A stretch of 38,816 nucleotides of DNA from Deltaproteobacteria bacterium ADurb.Bin207 (GTDB lineage: Bacteria > Myxococcota_A > Polyangia > Polyangiales > Polyangiaceae). Shown here piece by piece: positions 26,076-34,953 of the stretch. The stretch covers positions 1 to 38,816 of the forward strand of contig MWCO01000060.1 in assembly GCA_002070115.1 (NCBI GenBank), read 5' to 3'. The notes beneath the pieces were generated by a model that made no database searches, had not been told where the DNA came from, and saw only the letters and a program-made list of their open reading frames with translations. Position numbers and translations under genes: made by a program. The number at the start of each line of letters is the position of its first letter. Position 1 is the stretch's first letter.

Positions 26076-26628
26076 GACTCACTTGCCCCTAGATGTCGAG
26101 CGAACTGTACGACAGCACGTCCACCTCATTGTCGCATTGTCTGTCCTCACTGCATGGGCCTGCCACCCGAACCCGTCGTTCATACCTGGTTTTTCCGACG
26201 CTTCACGCCCTTCGGAGGTACCACCATCGGCCGTTACCACCCACCAGCCCGCCGTCTGGGAACACTTTCATGGCTTGCATGACATGCAAGTCATAGGGAC
26301 GTTTTGGTCCCGGGGGCACGGTACGGGACATTGGCAAAGCGAAGCACGCGTCAACGGGGGGACTGAACAGGCGATGGCTTCCCTGGTGCGACCTACTGAC
26401 AGCATGCCGGTGGGCTCGCTGCTCGTGCAAAGCCACTCGCAAAACGGCACAAAACTAGGTTATTTCGCGATGAAAAAACGCGAGCCGGGATACTTTTCGG
26501 AAGGGGGGGATTGGGAGTATGTCGTGGTGAGCCGTGATGGCAGGGTGGAAAGCCGAGGCAAAATCGAAAGCTGCGCCCGTTGCCACGCACAAGCTCCCGT
26601 CGATTATCTATTTCGCCTGACTCCTTGA
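26074..26628 (+). CDS. Cytochrome P460-domain lipoprotein
   Basis: Protein of 184 residues. The signal runs to TAWAC (Cys30), so it is probably a lipoprotein. The mature domain has the features of the P460 family: FAMKKREPGYF, GGDWEYVVVSRDGRV, then CARCHAQAPVDYLF, where CARCH (167-171) attaches a c-type heme. Founder members oxidise hydroxylamine or are cytochrome c'-beta that bind NO. Which activity applies here is unknown. The ATG overlaps the divergent thioredoxin gene's ATG inside GTCATGAC; a TTG three codons in is the only near alternative. A likely terminator hairpin follows at 26659. Confidence 0.82.
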   Translation: MTHLPLDVERTVRQHVHLIVALSVLTAWACHPNPSFIPGFSDASRPSEVPPSAVTTHQPAVWEHFHGLHDMQVIGTFWSRGHGTGHWQSEARVNGGTEQAMASLVRPTDSMPVGSLLVQSHSQNGTKLGYFAMKKREPGYFSEGGDWEYVVVSRDGRVESRGKIESCARCHAQAPVDYLFRLTP

Positions 26629-26658
26629 TGAACGATCGGCAGGGGCGGTAAGGCGACA

Positions 26659-26682
26659 CACCGCGGCATGCGTGCCGCCGTG
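26659..26682 (+). terminator. Hairpin after the P460 gene
   Basis: Stem of GCGGCA/TGCCGC with a TGCG loop, extended by CAC/GTG beyond one C-C mismatch, and followed by GCCGTTT. It lies 31 bases after the P460 stop. The T-run is short. Confidence 0.45.
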
Positions 26683-27147
26683 GCCGTTTCATCGAGGCAA
26701 AACCGTTGAGGTGGGGAAAGAAGAAGGGATAAGTCAGACAAAAGCAGCGACTAGGAATAAGGATTCGTGAACAAGCGTGTAATAAGCGATGTCAAGGGAA
26801 GAAATTGAAAACAAGTTAAGAAGACTAAGGAAAAAAAGAAAAGGATTAAGGAAGAGAACTCGGCAATCTGGGAGGCAAGAAGAAGATAAGTGAGATTACC
26901 GAGGTGCAACCACCAAGACGTTGCGGCTGTCTTAGCAGCATCCGCGCCAACTGTTGTAATATGTGTAAATTCAAATACTTACGTTGGTGACGCGCGAGTG
27001 AAGCGCTCGCGGTCCCGACAGCGGTGTCATAGCGACCAATAAGGTGTGCATTATTTGCGGGCCTGATTGTCTTGAACACGAATCCGTTCTCGATGAAAGC
27101 CGATTTCATGCTCGTCGGTTTTCCCTGTCGGCCCTTCGAAATGTCGC
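26683..27147. other. Gap with a purine-rich tract and no recognised gene
   Basis: About 465 bases between the hairpin after the P460 gene and the tRNA-Arg promoter. From about 26705 to 26893 the plus strand is strongly purine-rich and AT-richer than its surroundings. The rest returns to normal composition and holds a possible small hairpin near 26987-27010. No known RNA family or protein was recognised. Confidence 0.5.
26789..26893 (+). CDS. Possible 34-residue highly basic mini-protein
   Basis: An ATG two codons after a stop opens 34 codons in the purine-rich tract. The product starts MSREEIENKLRRLRKKRK and is dominated by Lys, Arg and Glu. It may simply reflect composition, since any purine-rich frame encodes Lys/Arg/Glu/Gly. 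There is no clear ribosome site close to the ATG. Confidence 0.15.
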   Translation: MSREEIENKLRRLRKKRKGLRKRTRQSGRQEEDK

Positions 27148-27177
27148 TTGACATCTCTACCCCCCACAAGCTATCTC
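27148..27177 (+). promoter_or_regulatory. Sigma70-type promoter of tRNA-Arg
   Basis: A perfect -35 TTGACA, an 18-base spacer and a -10-like TATCTC end 17 bases before the tRNA. The -10 is weak (TAT conserved), but the position suits a tRNA gene. Confidence 0.55.
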
Positions 27178-27193
27178 CCGCGTCCGTTCGTCG

Positions 27194-27267
27194 GCGCCCG
27201 TAGCTCAGTTGGATAGAGCATTGGTCTACGGAACCAAGGGTCGCAGGTTCGAATCCTGCTGGGCGCG
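27194..27267 (+). tRNA. tRNA-Arg (anticodon ACG)
   Basis: A 74-base tRNA that folds completely: acceptor GCGCCCG with TGGGCGC (one G-T pair), D stem GCTC/GAGC, anticodon stem TTGGT/ACCAA around loop CTACGGA, T stem GCAGG/CCTGC around TTCGAAT. The anticodon is ACG, expected to be edited to ICG and to read CGU, CGC and CGA for arginine. The discriminator is G and CCA is not encoded. The convergent lipoprotein gene ends 18 bases further on. Confidence 0.97.
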
Positions 27268-27285
27268 CTAGTGACCGCACACGTG

Positions 27286-28485
27286 TCAGTCTGACGGGAT
27301 TGAGGGGCCGATCTTGACGACATCGCGTACGAAGGTATTGACCTCGAGCCGCAGATGCTGCTTGGAAATGATTGGCCCCACATCCGTTTCCAAGACAAAA
27401 CGTACGGGTTCGCCCAGTTCGAGCCCCAGCATATCCACATCCAATACGATGCTTCCATGGATGATTTCCGACGTGGTCATCGGGCGATGGGGAATGAGGA
27501 TTTCGAATGCGACTGCATCCATCGCAATGGGATGTTTTCCTTGTCGGACGACAGCCGGGGTGGCTTGCATTCGAAAAGAAATTCTTGGGTTCGTGAGCAT
27601 GCTCGAGGGGGGCCAAGCCGCGGAAGATGATTCTCCCAACTCGAGTTGGAGGCCTGACGGTGAATGACGAACCGTGGCGCCTTGGATGACGCGAGACAAA
27701 TCGTATTCCCGCTCGCCGAGCAAACCGCCATCGCTAAGATCGGCCATGCGAACAGTGGCTCGGGTGCCCAGTTGCGGACGCTCGATGTTGTCGGGGAGAA
27801 ACGTCTTCCATCGCTGCGCTTTGCGTGCGCACCGGGCGTCTTGTCCGCACGCCGATGGCTCCCGCGATAAAATGGCGCGACACGTGACCCGATCGGTCGA
27901 TGCCACGGACACACAAAGCCGATCGTCGCGTCGGGCGAGCGCGATACACAACGGATCGTGATTGGCGCCTACCATCGGACAAAGCAAGGGATTGGCGAGG
28001 GTGACAGCGACGGTGCTTTGGCAATGATGTCGTAAGGAAGAAGAGAGGATGGGTTCACATAAGGCAGCGTTTTTCTCGCGGGCGGCTTGCAGTACGCGAC
28101 AGGAGTCTCGCTGGAGCGTATCGTAACCGAGAGCGTCGATGGCATCACCCACCACCGAGTCGAAGGGGGCGCGATCGGCCACGCAAGCATCCAGGGACGT
28201 GAAAGCGGCTAGTTCGCGTTTGAAGTCCCCGGCCGGAGCAGGGGGATCGACCGGCGTTTCGCTGGCGTCGATACCAAAAATCTTCGAAAGACTCGCATCC
28301 TCTTGCAGGTCCGTCCGGGCTGGGGGAGGAGGCGGCCAGGAAGGTTTCGGGGGTTTGTCGTCGCAGCCTGCCAGCAGCGACCCAAATAGCACGAAGAAAA
28401 CAGGAAAATGACGAGCTAGCACCCATCCACTGTGCCACAGCCAGGGCACCGTGGGGAAAGGGAGCGCGGGGTCGGACGCTGCCAT
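27286..28485 (-). CDS. Lipoprotein of unknown function
   Basis: With the ATG at 28485 the product has 399 residues; the open frame runs upstream to 28581 and a GTG at 28422 would give a tight 20-residue signal. In all cases the signal ends in SLLAGC followed by DDKPPKP. A Pro-rich linker, then about 140 residues with regularly spaced cysteines ([61 protein letters not shown]) suggest a helical disulfide-linked domain. The last 160 residues are beta-rich without Cys. No family was recognised. It is divergent from recA and its start lies next to the candidate LexA box, so it might respond to DNA damage; this is inference. Confidence 0.68.
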   Translation of the reverse strand: MAASDPALPFPTVPWLWHSGWVLARHFPVFFVLFGSLLAGCDDKPPKPSWPPPPPARTDLQEDASLSKIFGIDASETPVDPPAPAGDFKRELAAFTSLDACVADRAPFDSVVGDAIDALGYDTLQRDSCRVLQAAREKNAALCEPILSSSLRHHCQSTVAVTLANPLLCPMVGANHDPLCIALARRDDRLCVSVASTDRVTCRAILSREPSACGQDARCARKAQRWKTFLPDNIERPQLGTRATVRMADLSDGGLLGEREYDLSRVIQGATVRHSPSGLQLELGESSSAAWPPSSMLTNPRISFRMQATPAVVRQGKHPIAMDAVAFEILIPHRPMTTSEIIHGSIVLDVDMLGLELGEPVRFVLETDVGPIISKQHLRLEVNTFVRDVVKIGPSIPSD

Positions 28486-28490
28486 TATTC

Positions 28491-28519
28491 TTGCCATCTG
28501 AACAAAAGAGCAGTATTTA
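28491..28519 (+). promoter_or_regulatory. recA promoter with LexA box in the spacer
   Basis: TTGCCA (28491-28496) and TATTTA (28514-28519) are 17 bases apart, forming a sigma70-like promoter about 100 bases before recA. The spacer contains CTGAACAAAAGAGCAG (28498-28513), which has CTG and CAG ten bases apart. Read on the other strand it ends in GTTCAG and fits 14 of 16 positions of the myxobacterial LexA box as recalled (CTRHAMRYBYGTTCAG). LexA bound here would block polymerase. Confidence 0.6.
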
Positions 28520-28619
28520 CCCATACGATGAGCAAGATATGAGGCTCGTGCAGCGACGGCCCCGAGGCTGTTGCGCTTCAAGACCGTGGACAGGATCCAC
28601 GTGCGTGGAGGAAATGATC

Positions 28620-29714
28620 ATGCTCGACCAAAAAGACCGGCAAAAGGCGCTGGAAGTCGCGATCGCAGGCGTGGAAAAAGAATTTGGCAAGGGCGCGATC
28701 ATGCGGTTGCAAGACGGTCAAACGCTTCAACCTGATTTGCCTGTGGTGTCTACAGGTTCGATCGGTTTGGATGTTGCTCTGGGAATTGGTGGCTACCCCC
28801 GAGGCCGGATCGTTGAGATTTTCGGGCCGGAGTCGAGTGGAAAAACCTCGCTCACGCTGCATGCCATCGCGAGCGCCCAAGCGCAGGGGGGGGTGGCCGC
28901 CTTCATCGATGCGGAACATGCCCTCGACCTGAATTATGCAAAACGGCTGGGCGTGAAAACCGACGAACTACTGATCAGCCAGCCGGACTTCGGCGAACAA
29001 GCTTTGGAAATCGCCGATATGCTGGTCCGCTCCAGTGCCGTGGACGTCATCGTCGTGGATTCGGTCGCCGCTCTCGTTCCGAAAGCGGAGATTGAAGGGG
29101 ATATGGGCGATTCCCATATGGGCGTTCAGGCCCGGTTGATGAGTCAAGCGTTGCGAAAGCTCACAGGCACGGTGGCAAGATCGCAAACCCTACTCATGTT
29201 CATCAACCAGATCAGGATGAAAATCGGAGTGACTTTTGGCAGTCCCGAAACGACCACCGGCGGCAACGCGCTGAAGTTTTACTCGAGCGTGCGGCTCGAT
29301 ATTCGTCGCATTGGCTCGATCAAAGAAACCTCCCCCGATCGAAGAGAGCCCGTGGTCGTGGGCAACCGCACCAGGGTCAAGGTCGTGAAAAATAAGATGG
29401 CTCCCCCTTTCCGGGAGGTGGAATTCGACATCCTTTACGGCAAGGGAATCAATCAAATCGGCGACCTCGTGGACCTCGGTGTCGAAGAGCAGATCGTCGA
29501 GAAAAGTGGTGCCTGGTACTCCTACGGTGGGGAGCGACTCGGACAAGGTAGGGAAGCCGCCATCAAGTTCATTTCGGAACATCCCGAAATTCAATCGAAA
29601 ATTCGTAGTCAGGTCCTGGGCAAGCATGGTCTCGAGCGACGGATACAGACCGAGGAGCCTTCCAAGGTTGCCACCGCCGAAGAGGACAAAACCAAAAAGA
29701 CCAAACGGTCATGA
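28620..29714 (+). CDS. recA: Recombinase RecA
   Basis: RecA forms filaments on single-stranded DNA, drives strand exchange and triggers LexA self-cleavage. The ATG at 28620 was chosen because GGAGG lies 8 bases upstream, whereas it is only 2 bases from the ATG at 28614; the product has 364 residues. Walker A GPESSGKT lies at 69-76, the MAW-like core [15 protein letters not shown] and the loop [25 protein letters not shown], split by family blocks, are intact. The C-terminal tail is Lys/Thr/Glu-rich instead of the more acidic E. coli tail. No recX gene follows; the next gene is sixA 164 bases on. A candidate LexA box is present in its promoter. Confidence 0.97.
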   Translation: MLDQKDRQKALEVAIAGVEKEFGKGAIMRLQDGQTLQPDLPVVSTGSIGLDVALGIGGYPRGRIVEIFGPESSGKTSLTLHAIASAQAQGGVAAFIDAEHALDLNYAKRLGVKTDELLISQPDFGEQALEIADMLVRSSAVDVIVVDSVAALVPKAEIEGDMGDSHMGVQARLMSQALRKLTGTVARSQTLLMFINQIRMKIGVTFGSPETTTGGNALKFYSSVRLDIRRIGSIKETSPDRREPVVVGNRTRVKVVKNKMAPPFREVEFDILYGKGINQIGDLVDLGVEEQIVEKSGAWYSYGGERLGQGREAAIKFISEHPEIQSKIRSQVLGKHGLERRIQTEEPSKVATAEEDKTKKTKRS

Positions 29715-29878
29715 AAGGCGTGTGAGCGAATCATCGATTCACGGTACCATCCGGTCGTTGGGTTTGCTGGCAACTGCGGTGGTACGAATCATCGTAGTGA
29801 TTCGCTTTGGGCTTTTTGCCCGGTCATGGGATTTGGTATCTGCGCTGACGCTCACCCTTTCTTTTCTTAGGATCTCCA

Positions 29879-30370
29879 ATGATGAAACTGTTTATGATGC
29901 GGCATGGAACTGCTGAAGACGCGGACCACGTGGGGGAGGTTCAGGACTTCGACCGGGCGTTGAGCATGAGAGGGCGCAAGCGGATACGCCAGATGGGTCG
30001 GGCCCTTCGTGAAAACTGGCTTTTGCCCGACCTCATCGCTTCCAGTCCTCTGGTGCGGGCGCTGCAAACCGCGGAGATCCTCGCGGCCTCGTTGGATCCA
30101 AACGAACCGGTGATCGTTCGCCGAGAACTGGCGCCGCAGGGGGATATCTTTGCTCTTGTCAAGGAGTTGATGGACTCGGAGATCGAGTCTGCCTTGCTGG
30201 TCGGCCATGAACCGTCTCTTTCTGAATTCGTGACCTCGCTTTTGGGCGACGAGTCTTGGGGTGGAGGTTTCACGAAAGGAATGATTGTGGCGCTCCGTGT
30301 GGGAAGAGACGGCGTTGCCAAAGCTTTATTTTTGATGGATACCAAACGGTTGGAGCCAATACCCCTGTGA
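29879..30370 (+). CDS. sixA: Phosphohistidine phosphatase SixA
   Basis: Protein of 163 residues of the histidine phosphatase superfamily, SixA branch. The catalytic RHG is at 8-10 (MMRHGTAED is the SixA form), Arg and His partners lie in SSPLVRALQTAEIL and LLVGHEPSL (His110), and the length fits. SixA removes phosphate from phosphohistidine; in E. coli its main target is the nitrogen phosphotransferase protein NPr. No PTS genes are visible here. AGGA lies six bases before the ATG; a second ATG follows directly. The GHEPSLSEF segment is typical. Confidence 0.9.
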   Translation: MMKLFMMRHGTAEDADHVGEVQDFDRALSMRGRKRIRQMGRALRENWLLPDLIASSPLVRALQTAEILAASLDPNEPVIVRRELAPQGDIFALVKELMDSEIESALLVGHEPSLSEFVTSLLGDESWGGGFTKGMIVALRVGRDGVAKALFLMDTKRLEPIPL

Positions 30371-30501
30371 AGACAGGGGGGACGCATGGTGGGTGTGGTT
30401 GCGGATGATTCCCTTGGCTCTCACCGCACGGCAGGGTAGGCTGGCTGTGGGTCGAGGTAGCAGCCTCCCCATAACCGTAATTACCTCCCCAGGAGCAAGT
30501 C

Positions 30502-32133
30502 ATGCTGGATGCGATGATGCTTCCCCCGCCGCCGGTCAATGAACCTGTCACAGCTTTCGAACCCGGGAGCAAGGCCCGTGAACAACTCAAGGCCGAGCTT
30601 GCGCGACTGTCGTCTTCCCCGGTCGAGTTCGGTCACTTCATCGCAGGACGTGAAGTGCGAACGGGCAAGATCGTGGAGGTGCATGCACCCCACAACCATT
30701 CGTTGCTTCTTGCCAAACGATTCAAAGGCGATGAGTCGGAAGTCAAGCTTGCGATCGATGCCGCATTGAAGGCAAAGCATGATTGGGCGCGCATGCCCTT
30801 TTCGGCCCGTGCGGCGATCTTTCTCAAGGCCGCGGATTTGTTGGCAACCAAGTACCGCAACCTGACCAATGCCACCACGATGCTCGGCCAAAGCAAAACG
30901 GCCCATCAAGCGGAAATCGATTCGGCTTGCGAACTCATCGATTTCTGGCGCTTCAACGTCCATTTCGCCGCTCGTTTGATGCAAGACCAGCCCCTGTCGA
31001 GTCCCGGAACCTGGAACATCTCCGAACAGCGTCCGCTCGATGGCTTCGTGCTTGCCATCACACCCTTCAACTTCACCTCCATCGCGGGCAACTTGCCAAC
31101 CGCTCCCGCGATCATGGGCAATACGGTGGTGTGGAAACCAGCGGAAACAGCCGTTCTTTCCGCCTGGGCCATCATGCAATGCCTGAACGAAGCGGGCTTG
31201 CCCGCAGGGGTCGTCAATTTGGTCATGGGGCCCGGGCGAGTGGTTGGACCTCTATGTCTGCCTCATCCACAGCTCGCGGGTGTCCACTTCACCGGTTCCA
31301 CCGCCGTGTTCCAGGATATTTGGAGGACGATCGGCAACAACATCGCGAACTACAAAAGCTACCCGCGTATCGTCGGCGAAACCGGCGGCAAGGACTTCAT
31401 TTTCGTTCATCCCACGGCTGATGTGGCAGCGGTGGCCACGGCCATCGTTCGCGGTGGTTTCGAATTCCAAGGACAGAAATGCTCCGCGGCATCGCGGGTC
31501 TACGCACCGAAATCTCTGTGGTCCGAGATCAAAGACCGCGTGATTGCCATGGTTCGTGAGATCGGGGTGGGCGATGTGACCGACTTCCGCAACTTCATGG
31601 GCGCAGTCATCGACGCTGCTGCCTTCCGCGATCACAAGGCCTATATCGACCTCGCCAATTCCGACTCTTCGTGTACCGTTCTGACGGGCGGCACCTACGA
31701 TGACAAGGTGGGATACTTCATTCAGCCCACGTTCATCGAAACGTCCAACCCCAAGCACAAACTCATGCAAGAGGAAATCTTCGGGCCCGTGGTGACAGCG
31801 TGGGTGTACGATGATGCCAAGGTCGATGAGGCGTTGGACCTGCTCGACGATACGAGCCCGTACGCGTTGACGGGTGCGGTATTTGCCCAGGATCGCGCCG
31901 CCATCGAATACGTGATGCAGCGATTGCGATTTTCCGCCGGTAACTTCTACATCAACGACAAACCCACCGGTGCGGTGGTGGGCCAACAGCCTTTCGGAGG
32001 AAGTCGCGCCTCCGGAACCAATGACAAGGCAGGAAGCTTGCTCAACATGATGCGATGGGCTTCCCCGCGATCCATCAAAGAAACCTTCGTTCCGCCTACC
32101 TCGCATCGCTATCCGTTTATGGATGCAGAATAA
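30502..32133 (+). CDS. pruA: 1-pyrroline-5-carboxylate dehydrogenase (L-glutamate gamma-semialdehyde dehydrogenase)
   Basis: Protein of 543 residues, matching the stand-alone enzyme that oxidises glutamate semialdehyde to glutamate with NAD in proline breakdown. The aldehyde dehydrogenase residues are present: Asn190 in ITPFNFTSIAGN, Glu293 in VGETGGKD, and catalytic Cys327 in GQKCSA. The closing part QQPFGGSRASGTNDKAG is typical of this subfamily. A strong AGGAG ribosome site precedes the ATG. The proline dehydrogenase gene (putA/prodh) is not in the window, so the two steps are on separate proteins. Gene name follows common usage; rocA is the Bacillus name. Confidence 0.95.
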   Translation: MLDAMMLPPPPVNEPVTAFEPGSKAREQLKAELARLSSSPVEFGHFIAGREVRTGKIVEVHAPHNHSLLLAKRFKGDESEVKLAIDAALKAKHDWARMPFSARAAIFLKAADLLATKYRNLTNATTMLGQSKTAHQAEIDSACELIDFWRFNVHFAARLMQDQPLSSPGTWNISEQRPLDGFVLAITPFNFTSIAGNLPTAPAIMGNTVVWKPAETAVLSAWAIMQCLNEAGLPAGVVNLVMGPGRVVGPLCLPHPQLAGVHFTGSTAVFQDIWRTIGNNIANYKSYPRIVGETGGKDFIFVHPTADVAAVATAIVRGGFEFQGQKCSAASRVYAPKSLWSEIKDRVIAMVREIGVGDVTDFRNFMGAVIDAAAFRDHKAYIDLANSDSSCTVLTGGTYDDKVGYFIQPTFIETSNPKHKLMQEEIFGPVVTAWVYDDAKVDEALDLLDDTSPYALTGAVFAQDRAAIEYVMQRLRFSAGNFYINDKPTGAVVGQQPFGGSRASGTNDKAGSLLNMMRWASPRSIKETFVPPTSHRYPFMDAE

Positions 32134-32151
32134 CGGCAATACCGCGTTATT
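32129..32151. terminator. Possible bidirectional hairpin after pruA
   Basis: Seven-base stem AATAACG/CGTTATT around a nine-base loop that includes the pruA stop codon. No T-tract follows. It lies in a 198-base convergent spacer with no other signal. Confidence 0.3.
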
Positions 32152-32331
32152 CCACAATAAATCGTCTTAGCTAGATCGTTGTATCCCTGTACATTCAAGG
32201 ATTCATGGTGCCTTCGTTCGCGCCCTCCCCATCCGTTACGCCTTTCGCTCGTGCAATCCCTATCCGTACCAGGGATGTGGCTTCGAACGGTGGCGTTCGT
32301 ACAAGACGGCCGTAGGGGCCAGCCCTTGGGC

Positions 32332-32922
32332 TCAACGGCTTGGAGGACGGCCCTGCGGCTGAAAATCGAAGGGGTACCGAACCGTCGAGTCCATGCCTCG
32401 TCGCGAAGGCGGGAAGGTCAACGTTTTGACCGCGCCCACCATGCATGCTTCGAGGAACTCGTCGTAGAAATCCGAGGCGTTCGGATCGATATGGGGCTTG
32501 TGATCATCGGCGGTTCGAACGGCGCCGGCGGGGTCGAGGACCCATACCAACGTTACCCGTCCTTTGATGTCTTTTCGTTTGGCCAAGGCGGCATCGTAAC
32601 AGCTTCGAAACTTCTCCCGGTCGTTCTGGATGATCTTTTGGTAATCGGCGATGCCCCGATCCGCTTTTCCTGGTTGGCCATCGCTCTGTCCGGTGTTCCA
32701 TGCCGAAGCGGTGGAAGCAGGGAGGTGGAGCGAACCGGAAGCCGGTTCCGCGGCCGGTTCGGGGGATGCGGACGATGGCTGTTGCGGTTCCTCGGACGGC
32801 GTAGGTTGCGCCGTGCCGTGTTCGGCGGGGCTGGGGGCGCCGGGTTCGGAAGGGGGAGATTGGGAGGGGGTACAAGCCAGCGGTAGTGTCAACAGGCTGA
32901 TCAGTAAAAAAGTGGAACGCAT
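32332..32922 (-). CDS. Lipoprotein with AgmX/PglI-like C-terminal domain
   Basis: Protein of 196 residues. The signal ends in TLPLAC (Cys17). A Pro/Ser/Glu-rich linker follows up to about residue 85. The C-terminal 100 residues fit the domain found at the end of AgmX and PglI gliding-motility proteins and many myxobacterial TonB-like proteins: IIQNDREKFRSCYDAAL, then GRVTLVWVLDPAGAV, ACMVGAVKTLTFPP and VRYPFDFQ. The conserved CYDAAL and second Cys are both present. The function of this domain is not established. Several single-domain lipoproteins of this kind are found in each myxobacterial genome. Confidence 0.8.
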   Translation of the reverse strand: MRSTFLLISLLTLPLACTPSQSPPSEPGAPSPAEHGTAQPTPSEEPQQPSSASPEPAAEPASGSLHLPASTASAWNTGQSDGQPGKADRGIADYQKIIQNDREKFRSCYDAALAKRKDIKGRVTLVWVLDPAGAVRTADDHKPHIDPNASDFYDEFLEACMVGAVKTLTFPPSRRGMDSTVRYPFDFQPQGRPPSR

Positions 32923-33104
32923 TGCTGAAGACTACGACGATTCTTGGTCGTTGGTCGAGAAGCTTGGCGGTCCGTTCTCGACCTGCATCCCGATATCGGC
33001 TATCTCCTGGCCTCGGCCCGCTTCCGTGGGTTCGGGATATATCGTCTCGACACGGTACGCGCGCTGCTCAGATTCCCGTGAACACCCATATCGTTTTGAC
33101 TTCT

Positions 33105-34412
33105 ATGGCGCACCGTGGTGGTTGGTTCCGACGCCTTTCGGTCGCATGGCTCGTCGTTGGTCTTATCGCATGTGCCGCGTGCCAACCGGCCAAGGACCCC
33201 AGTTCGCTTCGGTCGCCCCACGCCCAAAAGTGGTTCGATCGAGCGCGAAACTCTTTCCAACAAATGGACGTGGAGGATGCCCAAGACGCCATCGGTCAAG
33301 CGTTACGTCTGGCCCCCCAGGATCCCGAAATCCGCTTGTTGGCAGCCAATCTCGCGATCGCCAAGCTCGATTATGCAGAGGTTCTACGGTTGACCGAGGG
33401 GGTTTCGGACTCCAAGGCGCTTGCCATCCGGGGACGCGCACAATGGTATCTCGGCGACATCCAAGCGACCAGCGCTACCCTCGAAGCGCTGCTGCGCGAC
33501 CCGGACACTCACGATCCTTGGGCAAAAGCTATCTCCAAACTCGCGAACCACGGAACAGGACGCAAACCCTATCGCATGGAAGGGGATATTGTGGCGTCGG
33601 TGGAGATGCCGCGCGTGCGTGGAACGGCGATGGTCGTGCCTGTCGAAATCGATGGTGAACAGGCGCTCGCGCTGCTGTCCACGGGCACCGCCGAGGTGGT
33701 GTTGGACAAAACCCAGCGAGCGGAGCCCTCCTGGATTTCCGTGCGGATCGACGGACGAGTGGAGTTTCAAGATGTTCCCGCGGTGACGCAAGACCTGTCC
33801 GGGGTTTCCCGCCAACTCGGAGCGCCGATCAAAGCCATGTTCGGCGTCAACTTCCTTCGTAACGCCAATGTCACCTTCGACTTCCAAGGCCGTCAATTCG
33901 TCGTTCGTCAGTTTTCTCCTCCGCGTCCGCCCCGTGCCACCGACATCCCGGTTCATTATATCCGTGGTGGAGGAATGATGGTGCGAAGCGCTTTGGCATC
34001 TGACGGCTCCGCCTCTCTTTATGTCGATTCATCGCAAATGTTTCCGTTGGCCCTCGATACCGACGGATGGCGCAAAGCTGGGGTGGACCCCAAAACGCTT
34101 ACCCCCTTCGAGGGAGACCCAAAACTTCGCCATGGCATTGTCCCGCTGGTGCGCCTGGGTGCTTTCGATATCCCGCAGGTGGCGGCAGTATTAAGTAATG
34201 AAATCGAAGGGTTAGAGCAAGTTCTGGGCCTGAATGTCGACGGGGTGGTCGGCTCCGGATTGCTCGGGGGATTTCGTGTGACCCTTGGAGATTCCGGCAA
34301 AGTCCTATGGGTCGAAGAAGACCTCGTGACTGAGTCCGGACTGAATCCGGCACCATCCCCAAAACCCGCCGATGACGACACTGCAAACCCGCCCGTGGCA
34401 CCGGGCCCCTGA
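33105..34412 (+). CDS. Lipoprotein with TPR-like and retropepsin-like domains
   Basis: ATG at 33105 gives 435 residues with a clear lipoprotein signal ending in GLIAC (Cys23); the open frame extends to 32922 without support. Residues about 35-150 look like TPR helices (WFDRARNSFQQMDVEDAQDAI, AQWYLGDIQATSATLEALL). The rest resembles bacterial retropepsin-like aspartic proteases in two lobes: VPVEIDGEQALALLSTGT, where LLDTGA is expected, GVNFLRNANVTFDFQGRQF, and a second LYVDSSQMFPLAL. The first catalytic Asp is replaced by Ser, while the second lobe keeps an Asp. It may therefore be inactive or act as a binding protein. coaD follows after 15 bases and is probably cotranscribed. Confidence 0.75.
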   Translation: MAHRGGWFRRLSVAWLVVGLIACAACQPAKDPSSLRSPHAQKWFDRARNSFQQMDVEDAQDAIGQALRLAPQDPEIRLLAANLAIAKLDYAEVLRLTEGVSDSKALAIRGRAQWYLGDIQATSATLEALLRDPDTHDPWAKAISKLANHGTGRKPYRMEGDIVASVEMPRVRGTAMVVPVEIDGEQALALLSTGTAEVVLDKTQRAEPSWISVRIDGRVEFQDVPAVTQDLSGVSRQLGAPIKAMFGVNFLRNANVTFDFQGRQFVVRQFSPPRPPRATDIPVHYIRGGGMMVRSALASDGSASLYVDSSQMFPLALDTDGWRKAGVDPKTLTPFEGDPKLRHGIVPLVRLGAFDIPQVAAVLSNEIEGLEQVLGLNVDGVVGSGLLGGFRVTLGDSGKVLWVEEDLVTESGLNPAPSPKPADDDTANPPVAPGP

Positions 34413-34427
34413 GGGGTGGAAGGTCCG

Positions 34428-34940
34428 ATGGTTAACGACAAGAGCAAACCGAACGCTGGCAAACTCGTTGTCTATGGTGGAAGTTTCGATCCCGTGACCA
34501 TCGGTCATTTGGATATCATTCACCGTGCTGTCAGCTTGTTCGACCGAGTCGTGGTGGCGATAGGCCAGCATCCCACGCGTCAACCATTCTTTAGCGTGGA
34601 AGAACGTCTTGCTTTGCTTCGCGGAGTGACCGCCGATCTTCCCAGCGTGGAGGTGACTTCTTTCGAAGGATTGTTGGTCGACTTTTGTTTGCAGCGCAAA
34701 GCCGATGCCATTGTCCGGGGGCTGCGGGCGGTCACGGACTTCGAAAACGAGTTGCAAATCGCGCATGCCAACGCCGACCTCGAGCCATGCATCGACACCA
34801 TCTTTCTACCGACACGAACCAATTATGGCTTCATCTCCGCGTCGCTGGTCCGTGAGATCGCGAGCCATGGTGGCGACGTTTCCAGGTATGCACCGCCCTT
34901 GGTTTGCGAGGCATTGGCCCGCAAATACGCGTCGCGCTAA
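34428..34940 (+). CDS. coaD: Phosphopantetheine adenylyltransferase
   Basis: Penultimate enzyme of coenzyme A synthesis: 4'-phosphopantetheine plus ATP gives dephospho-CoA. The product has 170 residues. The nucleotidyltransferase motif GGSFDPVTIGHLD and the C-terminal ISASLVREI (family IS-S/T-x-VRE) are intact; RGLRAVTDFENELQ and FLPTRTNYGFIS are typical. GGAAGG lies five bases before the chosen ATG. An N-terminal extension of about 10 polar residues precedes the fold. It is convergent with the next gene, with only 13 bases between the stops. Confidence 0.95.
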   Translation: MVNDKSKPNAGKLVVYGGSFDPVTIGHLDIIHRAVSLFDRVVVAIGQHPTRQPFFSVEERLALLRGVTADLPSVEVTSFEGLLVDFCLQRKADAIVRGLRAVTDFENELQIAHANADLEPCIDTIFLPTRTNYGFISASLVREIASHGGDVSRYAPPLVCEALARKYASR

Positions 34941-34953
34941 GTACCCCTTCTTT

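Noticed and set aside
27194..27285. Integration site for a mobile element at the tRNA-Arg 3' end
   Set aside because: Only 18 bases separate the tRNA from the next gene, and no integrase or repeated tRNA end is visible.
26846..27616. 256-residue minus-strand frame across the tRNA region
   Set aside because: It reads through the antisense of tRNA-Arg and a coding gene, and it matches no family.
32922..33104. Upstream extension of the retropepsin-like lipoprotein
   Set aside because: The extension lacks a ribosome site and would bury the lipoprotein signal 60 residues inside the protein.
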